Shown piece by piece: positions 9,592 to 16,525 of a stretch of 16,525 bases of DNA (positions are counted from its first letter, which is position 1; each line of letters starts with the position of its first letter). Under the pieces are notes generated by a model, which was given only the letters and a program-made list of their open reading frames with translations, was not told the origin of the DNA and made no database searches. The stretch is from NCBI GenBank assembly GCA_015499985.1, contig JAAAUF010000907.1:1-16525 (forward strand). The letters are read 5' to 3'. Origin of the DNA: Haplosporangium gracile (Eukaryota; Mortierellomycota; Mortierellomycetes; Mortierellales; Mortierellaceae). Made by a program: the position numbers and the translations under genes.

Positions 9592-10295
9592 CTATTCGTC
9601 GGCAGCCTCGCGCTTCTTGTCCTCTGCTGCCTTCATTCTGCGCAAGTAACTAGTGAAAGGGAGAAAAGCGGGGTGAAGGTTGTTTTCAGTATTTACGTTT
9701 TTTCGTTGACATGACCAAGGGGCAGGAGATCCCGATCTGGCTTGTAGATGATCCGGATATTTGATTTGTGTCTCCAATTGATAATTTCCGCTAGACGCAG
9801 CATATGGCTTAGCTGCGGGGTCTCTACTTCGCTACAGTGGGTCAATTACTTCCATTCCTGAGTTGATTCAATGACTTTAGCATCCGGATCAACGACGCGT
9901 CTCTCGATCCTTTATGTAGTTCCTGAGTGTCAACTCTCCCATTCATTCCGAGATATGGTCCAATGTCCGGAATGAAATAGGTCCAGAAAGTCGTTGTTGC
10001 AGGGTCCCTTCATTTTAGTGGGGAAAGGAGAGAAGCAGCGACGATCAATATTATCCTTGCCATCAGGTGATTGTTGCTTCCGGGCTTTGCTGGTTGTTTT
10101 GCTGCTTTCTGTTCGGTTGTATCCTTACTCGTCGTATTGGCACTTCTCATAGACGTGGCGCTCGTCCTGGCACTTGAATGGAAGGTAGTAGGTCTCGGAG
10201 CGGCACTTGTTGAGGGGGATCAAGAGGTCGGCGCAAAAATCGCGGTAACCAAGAGGAAGACGAGCATCCTGCATTTCCTTGTGTGTGGCGGGCAT
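9592..10295 (-). CDS. NDUFB7: NADH:ubiquinone oxidoreductase subunit NDUFB7 (B18)
   Basis: Two exons on the minus strand, 10295-10129 and 9649-9592, joined by GT-AG signals in matching phase, give 74 residues. The protein has the family core ARLPLGYRDFC, then twin CX9C motifs at C21/C31 and C42/C52, then KCQYDDYLRRM. It is an accessory subunit of mitochondrial complex I. CX9C proteins of this kind are oxidised by the Mia40 relay in the intermembrane space and need no cleaved presequence. The start chosen is MPATHKEMQ. The frame stays open upstream to 10568, but that extension is low-complexity and is probably leader. Fungal and animal homologues are somewhat longer (roughly 100-140 residues), with the extra length at the ends. 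The 479-base intron is unusually long for this window. Confidence 0.9.
9650..10128 (-). other. Long intron of NDUFB7
   Basis: The donor GTAAGG reads from 10128 on the minus strand and the acceptor CACTAG ends at 9650. The intron is 479 bases, against about 90-230 for most introns here. I see no nested gene or extra exon, because the flanking phases already agree. The palindrome ATCCGGAT occurs twice, near 9749 and 9883. Confidence 0.7.
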
Positions 10296-10547
10296 GGTGG
10301 TGTAGGCGTGCGGAGTGGAGAGAGTGGAGGTTTTGATGTTGAGATGATCTCCGAGGTCCAAGGAAAGTGAGGAAAGCCTGAGCGGAAAAAAATTTTGAAA
10401 CGTCACCGAGGTTGGAAGTAGAGCGAGGGCAGCGGAAAATCTTATTTTTTGTGTAGTGGGGGGACCAAAACGTTCGTTGGTTTGCCGCTTTTTTTGTTTT
10501 TTTGCTTTACTCTCGTCCGTACGCAGGAATACAAAACTCGACAGAAC
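10296..10547. promoter_or_regulatory. Divergent promoter region between NDUFB7 and NSE3
   Basis: Only 252 bases lie between the two proposed start codons, which face away from each other, so both promoters and both leaders must fit here. The NSE3 side (about 10480-10515) is T/C-rich, like other leaders in the window. I see no TATA box or named operator. Confidence 0.6.
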
Positions 10548-12213
10548 ATGGTACGACGAACCGTTCATTCGATGCAGCAGGAGAACATGGGGAAAAAAAA
10601 CAAAAAAGGAGAGAAAGTTTCAGGTCCATTGTCCATTAACAAAGCAGCTCAAACAGCCCTCTTTGATGGCGAGCTTGAAAGTCTGACTCGTTTATCGACA
10701 CTTTTGCTTTTCTCTATCAACCATAGTCAGACCGCCGGCGGAGAATTGTCATAGACGTAAGGAAACCTCCCTCTTTTTTATTTGGTTTACTAGACGCAAG
10801 AATACACGCGATATTGGGATATCAAGTTGGCATGTCCGCGCTAACGACTAAAGGTGCCGAGCATTTGACATTGGATCACTCACCCACATACCCTTTCTTA
10901 CTCTATGCGTTTTTTAGGACGAGGACGATTATGGATCGAGAGGCAGCTCACAGAAGAGCAATGTCAAGCGTGGGGCACCCTCAAGCAGCCAGAGCCACTC
11001 TTCAGGATCACAGAAGCGAGTCATGCGTGATGTCGACGACGACACTGATCAGGATGATCATGCACCAAAAACGATCCGAGCGACAACTGTAGGATCCAAG
11101 GTCCTCGATATTTTGCCCGAGGACTTTGAGCGGTTTGTCAAGGATGCTGTGCGCCTCGCTATTTTCTCGTCCCATTCAGAGGCTGCCACGGTCAAGAGAG
11201 ATGATATAAAAGCTTGTAAGGAGCCTTCTTTTGCAAATTGAGGATAATGGGCGAGAACTTATTGTTGTTGGTAGTTAGGAAAGTGTGCGAGAGAGTGAGA
11301 GGTGTCTGACTATTTTTGCCACCAAATTTGTTTTTAACATGATCTTAGTGTTGGGCACCCACACCAGATTGTACGACAGCGTGTTTGAGAGGGCTCAGGA
11401 GCGGCTCCGAAAGGTGTTTGGCATGGAGATGGCTGAGCTTACCACCAAGGGCCGTTCAGGAAAGAACGAAGAGAAAGGTAGGATATAGCTCAGATAAACT
11501 GCTTTTCAGTCGTGTAAGCCTGCTGCCTTGTGCAGAAAGGGACATTGAAAGATCATATATTAACGTTTGGTCATCACTTTACGCGATCTAGGAACAAAGA
11601 CGTATATCCTCAGGAGTACCCTGCCATTGGACCTCTTGGGCAGCGAATCTCTAGACTGGGAAGACCAGTTGGAGGACCAAGGACTTTTGATGGTCATCCT
11701 GAGTCTTATTATGGTTCGCGAGGGAGTCATCTTTGAGAGTAAGTATATTTGCCTCTTGATCGGCGAACTATCTCCTGCTTTCGATGCGCTTAGCGGGCAT
11801 TATTCAACCTCTAATATCTCTTCTCGCTGCTATTGACTTGAATAGGTCACTTGAAGCAACATTTCAAACGGTTGATGCTTATGGAGGAGGGAGGCGACAT
11901 TGACAGGAAGATGGATATGTTTCTGAAGAAGCGATACATTGAAAAGTCTAAGTTGGAGTATTTGGACGAGTCGGGCGAGAAGATCGAGATGGAAGTCCGT
12001 TGGGGTGCAAGGGCGAGGGCCGAGATTCTAGAGGAAAACGTTGTCCGGTTCATTGAGGAGATATTTGGTCCGGAAGCACCTAAGACTCTGCGCGCGAGTA
12101 TTGTGAAGGCGTCCAACATCAAAACGAAGGCGACAGATAGCAATGATGCTGATGCTGCTGAAGGCTCCAACGATGCGCCGTCTGGTTCTTCAAGCAATGC
12201 CATTCATCTTTAA
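10548..12213 (+). CDS. nse3: SMC5/6 complex subunit NSE3, MAGE-domain protein
   Basis: Six proposed exons: 10548-10550, 10727-10756, 10918-11215, 11349-11477, 11592-11738 and 11846-12213. They total 975 bases, an exact 324-residue frame. The N-terminus is basic then acidic and serine-rich (SDRRRRIVIDDEDDYG). The MAGE homology domain follows, about residue 75 to 290: PEDFERFVKDAVRLAIFSS, then KRDDIKALLGTHTRLYDSVF, ERAQERLRKVFGMEM, and the second winged helix LLMVILSLIMVREGVIFE. NSE3 pairs with the RING protein NSE1 and the kleisin NSE4, binds DNA, and supports SMC5/6 in repair and replication. Fungi generally have one MAGE protein, which is NSE3. Exons 3-6 are secure from frame and homology. 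Exons 1-2 are inferred from splice signals and phase: the start codon would be the last three bases of exon 1. Confidence 0.87.
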
Positions 12214-12516
12214 CTGTTCTCCCTACATTCTTTTCATTCTTGCAATCCATGTAATATATCTTTCTTCATTTTTTATTTGCTAATGAACAGTCGTACTTGA
12301 ATAATGCAACAAATAATTGACCATGGGCCAACAGTATCAGTTGTGTTGTCTTTCGTATCGACGTCCATTCATGCGGGCTGTTCTCAAATGCCGACGAATT
12401 TTTGTTTCTGAAGCGAGCGGCCTGCCACGTTCACTTCTTTCTTTTGTCCTGTGTCTTCCTCGGCTTACTTTTTTCACCCACAGATAGAAACCTTTTCCCT
12501 TTTTCTTCGATGCTCA

Positions 12517-12574
12517 CTTCTCTTCTCTTCTCTTCTCTTCTCTTCTCTTCTCTTCTCTTCTCTTCTCTTCTCTT
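12517..12574 (+). repeat. TCTTC pentanucleotide microsatellite
   Basis: About 11.6 perfect tandem copies of the five-base unit CTTCT. It lies 206-263 bases upstream of the kelch start codon. It is pure pyrimidine on the plus strand, so it may act as a promoter tract or lie in the leader. Length polymorphism between strains is likely. Confidence 0.95.
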
Positions 12575-12699
12575 TTCTTTCTCACTCCCTCTTTGCTTCT
12601 TTTACCCATCACCTCGCCCAATACCCTCTATACCCTTTCTTTCATTACACTTCCCTCTCTTGTCCACTTCTTGTCTTCATCCCCATTAACATTTCCATC

Positions 12700-12722
12700 C
12701 ACACATACACGCACACACACAC
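12700..12722 (+). repeat. Short imperfect CA repeat
   Basis: An interrupted CA dinucleotide tract about 60 bases upstream of the kelch start codon, probably in the 5' leader. Confidence 0.6.
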
Positions 12723-12779
12723 GGTTTACTTTCATCGGAACAGCAAAGAACACAGACACCTACTTCAACTGCAGCAACG

Positions 12780-15264
12780 ATGAAACGCCACCCCTGGACA
12801 AACTTGTCCCTTTTGCCAGTCCTGCTCTGCGTACTGCAGGGACTTGACGCACAAACACCACCCCTCGGCGGCCCCATACTCTCCAGTCAAACTGTATCTA
12901 TCCTCGGCGACGAGCTCTACATCCATGGAGGTATATGCGTCAAGCTGCGTTTGACAACGACCACCCCTATACGATTTGATGGATCATGAAAGGGTTTATA
13001 TTCTGTTCTACATTATTTGTGTGTGTGGTCGAGCAAAAGCGAACAGAATACAATAGCTCCCATTTTCAAACCACACGTCCTTGTCATGCAATCTACCTTT
13101 CCTTTTAACACTCTCTTCTTGTCTTTAATTGCATTTGACGCCTCTCTGCGTGAAAATAGGGGCAAGGCAAGACAGATTTCTCGAGTCGGGTTGCTCTTCG
13201 GAGTTGTGGCGGCTACGACTTGGACAATCGGCATCATGGAATCTATCGTCGGCAGAATGGGAGGAAGTTCCGCTGAGAGAGGCGCCAGATGTGGTTCTAC
13301 CACCAGTAGCGGGATTGGGACTCAAAACGTTAGGGATCCCGGGCAACCAAACGGAGTCATTTGTCAACGGAACTGCGACGATTGTGCAAAGCATCTCGCC
13401 GTTTATGATCGAGTTTGGCAAGGGAGGCTGTCAAGACCAAAATGAGTTGGCAGAGGCAGAAGCAACGGCGGCGGGATCGAAATGGACACCATGGATTGGC
13501 TTTAATATCTACAATCCGGTGATGAATTCTTGGGAGGTTGAGGATATGATGAACAATACGACCATCGACCTCGGGATCAACTTGACAGAGACGTTTTCGA
13601 TCGGCAATTGGCAGGCGCCGACTGTGGCGATCGACTACATTAACTTTGCGTGGTACATTATCCTGCAAAGCACGGCACCGCTGCGGCAAGTGATTCTTCG
13701 GAAGGATCTTGCGAGCCTGACAGAGTTCATGAACAAGGTTGACTTAACCGAGAGCAGCTCGACCATGTTCCCAGTAGACTTGTTGTACGAGGGCTGGAAT
13801 GTCACCAGTAACTTGGACGAGAACGCGCCGTTTGTCGACAAGGGCGTTGCGACAGTTGTGGGCGACAGGATTGTAATTCTGACAGGCACTGCCAACTCGT
13901 TCACGCCTGGTGATGCTCAGGCATCGCAGTTGCGTGGATGCGACCATGCCTATGTGTACTCGACGACGGCGCATACTTGGACACGACAGGAGCTGGTAAG
14001 GAGTCTAAAGCAGCTAATTGTCGCAAGTGGACTAGAGCTTCGTACCCATTGACTGCGCCCATATTAAGACCTTTCGTTTTTCCTTATTGTCCGTATTTTT
14101 AGAAAGTTGCAGAGAATGAAGCTTTACCAGATACCAGAGAGAAGGCCGCTTTCCTGACAGGTATATTATTAATGAGGTTACAAGGAAACCTTTGTTGTTT
14201 ACTTTTCGTATTACATGCTCATACTGCATTTGTTGCTTCTACGCGTAAATTAGTGGGTGAGAAGATATACATGTACGGAGGCGTCAAGCCATATCAAACA
14301 GTGCTCAAGGACTTTTGGACTATGGACACGGAGTCGTGGACATGGCAGCGTGGACCCGACGGCCCAGGACCTCGCGCAGACCATACACTCTTGCAGTACT
14401 ATGAGTACATCTTTGTTATATCAGGTGAGCTAGAGTGTCGTTTTGCCATATGAGCAAGGTATGCGTCGGCAATGCTGGGCGACCGTACTAACGACGACAC
14501 GCTATTTTATGACAGGATACAATGTGAGTCGAAATGTGCCCTTGACGGAGACGCTGCCTCTTATGGTGTTTGACACCAACACGACGAGTTGGACCAATGT
14601 TATCCGACCGACACTCGATGCCGAGACGACGTATGTGTCTGATATGACTCGGGCGGCGATTATCATTGGCACTGTGATTTTTGCTGTAGTATTGATAGTG
14701 ATTGCGCTTTCGACACATTTGCTTCGAAAGTGGAATCAACGCAACTATACCAAAGGCTATGAGAATGTGGAGCTTGGGGAGCAACGGAGGAGGGCTGCAC
14801 AGGAACTGCCGTCGATTTTGAAGAAGAGATATCTGTCCGAGAGTGGCAATGGCGGCAATGGCACACCAGAATCGAACCGGTCAGGTCGTGGCGTTGGTAT
14901 CCAGTCGGAGGTTCTCTTTGAAGATGAAGAGGGCGATTACAGCGATGATGATGGGTCGTTTGATGGTGATGATGAGTATGAGGATGATCATCATGGTGGT
15001 CAGAAGGTGTCGCTGTTGTCTCGGCCGCAACCCAACGCAAAATCGAGATCTCTTCAGGACCAACAGCAACAAGGGCTAGCATCACCACAGCGAGAGCGGC
15101 GTGTGAGGATTCAGGAGCTGGTTGAGGAGGGGGAGGGGGAGGAGGAGGAGGAGGATAGGTCTCAGTATGGCACGCCTGGCGATGACGACGACGACGACGA
15201 AGAAGATGATGGTAGTGCGGTTATTGTCCGTCTCCCAACAGATCTCAGTGAGCGCGTGGAATAG
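12780..15264 (+). CDS. Kelch-repeat type I membrane protein with acidic cytoplasmic tail
   Basis: Five exons, 12780-12930, 13160-13995, 14103-14160, 14254-14424 and 14516-15264, give an exact frame of 654 residues. Residues 1 to about 24 form a signal peptide (hydrophobic LSLLPVLLCVL, likely cut after GLDA). An extracellular or lumenal part follows with kelch blades: DELYIHGG, later GEKIYMYGGVK, DFWTMDTESWTWQRG and PRADHTLLQYYEYIFVISG. It has several N-glycosylation sequons (NNTT, NLT, NVT). One membrane helix lies at about 452-475 (AAIIIGTVIFAVVLIVIAL), stopped by RKWNQR. The tail of about 180 residues is hydrophilic, with runs of Asp and Glu and basic patches. Kelch propellers bind proteins or sugars, and fungal membrane forms are common but mostly uncharacterised. 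A catalytic galactose-oxidase copper site is not evident, so I call it a binding or adhesion protein. The proposed introns start with GT and end in AG. Confidence 0.85.
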
Positions 15265-15496
15265 AAAATGCTTTGGTGACAATGCAAAGCTAAATAAATG
15301 CTCGCACCGCTTGAATATCCAATTTGCGTTGAAAATTGAAGTTGTCAGGATGTTGTTGTGCCTGTGCCTGACTTTGCCGACGTGTGAGAGCATTTTCCTC
15401 TTGAGGTTTCCCTCCTTGCCATATTTTTTTCCTTTTCCTTTTTTCTCTTTCTGCCTCACACCTTCACCTCCTCCAGCCAACCATCCTACCACCACC
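15265..15496. other. Short intergenic region between kelch and PLDc_N genes
   Basis: These 232 bases carry the kelch polyadenylation site and, from about 15400, the pyrimidine-rich leader of the next gene. I see no other gene. Confidence 0.6.
15293..15298 (+). terminator. Polyadenylation signal for the kelch gene
   Basis: AATAAA lies 29 bases after the stop codon at 15262-15264, which implies a very short 3' untranslated region. Confidence 0.5.
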
Positions 15497-16442
15497 ATGC
15501 ACCCCGCAGCCTACTCCGGCGGCTTCTTCGGCCTGGTAAGGACAACTTCCCCTCCACCATCTCACTCGCTCTCCTACTCTCCCACTCACTCACTCAACCG
15601 CCATGTATCCCTTCCACAACCGTATGAACGGGGACTAACAATGCATTGCACAATGCCCAACTTTCCATTCATCAAATACTAGATCATCCTCATTCTCGAC
15701 CTCATTGCCATCTTCGAGGTCCTCAACTCCAACAGAAACGTCACCAGCAAACTCCTCTGTAAGAAGCTGTTTTCACTTTTTTTTTATCATTTCGTGTGCT
15801 TTAGTGCTTGTATGCTTGAAACAGGGGCGTATGTATTTTCGTGGCGCCAGAAACAACTCACAAGTTTCCTTTTGCTTGTTCGTTGGCGAATAGGGTCGTT
15901 GCTCATCTTCTTGTTCCCTATCTTGGGACTCGTCCTTTACTTGTAAGTACCCCAACAACAAACAAACAGTCCTCTCTCTCCCTCTCATCCCTCTTCCCGT
16001 CTTTACGCCACCGCAATCGCCGCCCCTTTTCTGCCTACTCGCCAACTATATGCACTTTTTTTTTGGTCGTTTCAGGCTTTCTCAAAGACGTTTCGACGGC
16101 CAAGGCAGGAGGCAGGACAGAATAGGAGATTCGTTTGCTTACATATGCACAACATTCGAAAAAAAAAAAAAGAGCGCGCCACAATTTTATGATTTTTCCC
16201 TTTCCATCCAACTTTTTTAAGTTTATCCGCGGCGTGCGTGCTGTTGTGAAGAATACATTTTCTTTCCTACATGCCAAGGACTCAAAAGGACAAAGCAAAA
16301 GAAACGAGGCGCAGGCAGGACAGGCTCCTGTCGATGTCCTTTTTCTAACTCTTTTTTACCTCCTCTTTTTCATACTCTTTAATGAAATAGCTTGTTCGGC
16401 GGTCGTGAGGAGCACAACTCTGGATACGAGTCCATTGCTTAA
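15497..16442 (+). CDS. Small two-helix membrane protein, PLDc_N (phospholipase D-nuclease N-terminal) family
   Basis: Four small exons, 15497-15535, 15683-15758, 15894-15942 and 16391-16442, give an exact 71-residue frame. The protein has two hydrophobic helices, FFGLIILILDLIAIFEVL and LLIFLFPILGLVLYFLF. A short polar loop with SNRNVTSK joins them, and the tail is GGREEHNSGYESIA. The loop-then-LLW and the FPILGLVLYFLFG stretch are typical of the PLDc_N domain, known from bacterial cardiolipin synthase N-termini and from stand-alone small membrane proteins. It has no catalytic part, and its role is unknown. Each splice restores a codon; the last joins TT to C to make Phe in LYFLFGG. Without the last splice, translation stops at once at 15944-15946 (stop inside the donor), giving 55 residues. 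An alternative acceptor at 16075 would give a longer basic tail. Confidence 0.8.
15943..16390 (+). other. Long final intron of the PLDc_N gene
   Basis: The intron runs 448 bases from GTAAGT to an acceptor ending GAAATAG. It contains a second strong-looking acceptor (TTTCAG at 16070-16075, after a T run) and an A run at 16159-16171. I see no separate gene inside it. Confidence 0.6.
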
Positions 16443-16506
16443 CAGCTAGGAAACAAACAAACAAAATAGTCTTCCCTTAGGTTTTGTCTCGATCGCTGTT
16501 GTCGCA

Positions 16507-16512
16507 AATAAA
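16507..16512 (+). terminator. Polyadenylation signal for the PLDc_N gene
   Basis: AATAAA lies about 65 bases after the proposed stop at 16440-16442. Its position supports the fourth exon being part of this transcript. Confidence 0.5.
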
Positions 16513-16525
16513 TAACACAACTCTG

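Larger units (their letters stand above)
12214..12779. other. Intergenic region and leader of the kelch gene
   Basis: These 566 bases hold the 3' end of NSE3 and the promoter and leader of the kelch gene. I see AATAAT-like sites near 12299-12316 but no clean AATAAA. The second half is strongly pyrimidine-rich and includes the TCTTC repeat at 12517 and a CA tract at 12700. Open frames here are translations of those repeats. Confidence 0.6.

Noticed and set aside
10296..10568. N-terminal extension of NDUFB7 to give 147 residues in the first exon
   Set aside because: The extension is low-complexity, runs into the divergent promoter, and family members start near the MPATHKEMQ position or have unrelated short ends.
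10449..10754. 101-residue plus-strand frame with GKKNKKGEKVSG, a possible separate small gene or NSE3 N-terminus
   Set aside because: Its frame cannot be joined in phase to the NSE3 body and ends in a stop just before the GTAAGG donor. The splice model through 10727-10756 fits better.
12402..12847. Overlapping plus-strand frames with runs of Ser-Leu-Leu-Phe
   Set aside because: These are translations of the TCTTC microsatellite and its flanks, immediately upstream of a well-supported gene.
14663..15088. 141-residue antisense open frame rich in His and Thr
   Set aside because: It is the complement of the Asp/Glu codon runs (GATGAT, GACGAC) in the kelch tail.
1..16525. CRISPR arrays, insertion sequences, tRNA or rRNA genes
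   Set aside because: I found no spaced direct repeats, terminal inverted repeats with transposase, or cloverleaf-like segments. The repeats seen are simple microsatellites.

Overview
This window is nuclear DNA from an intron-rich eukaryote and reads as a fungus. I infer an early-diverging lineage (Mucoromycota, Mortierella-like). The reasons are a GAL4-type zinc cluster (a fungal hallmark), complex I and ASH1-type histone methyltransferase genes, many short GT-AG introns (about 90-230 nt, two near 450-480 nt), pyrimidine-rich leaders, and serine-rich low-complexity proteins with balanced codon use. The lineage is a guess from texture, not from a search. I see no prophage, transposon, CRISPR, rRNA or tRNA.

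Layout, left to right. (1) 485-2827 (+): an apparently intronless protein kinase with a 420-residue disordered N-terminus and a long insert in its activation segment. (2) 2828-3760: non-coding, with simple-sequence tracts. (3) 3761-9258 (+): a roughly 1,475-residue ASH1-type histone H3K36 methyltransferase that also carries a complete Zn2Cys6 cluster and five AT-hooks. This is the most interesting object here. (4) 9592-10295 (-): the complex I accessory subunit NDUFB7. (5) 10548-12213 (+): the SMC5/6 subunit NSE3 (MAGE domain), divergent from NDUFB7 across 252 bp. (6) 12780-15264 (+): a kelch-propeller type I membrane protein with a long acidic cytoplasmic tail. (7) 15497-16442 (+): a 71-residue two-helix PLDc_N membrane protein assembled from four small exons.

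Exon models were built by hand from splice signals, reading-frame phase and family resemblance. Five of the six genes give a reading frame that closes exactly across all proposed junctions. The weak spot is exons 2-3 of the methyltransferase. Two genes touch chromatin (ASH1-like and NSE3), but nothing shows that they act together. The order looks like ordinary fungal gene packing, not an operon or cluster.
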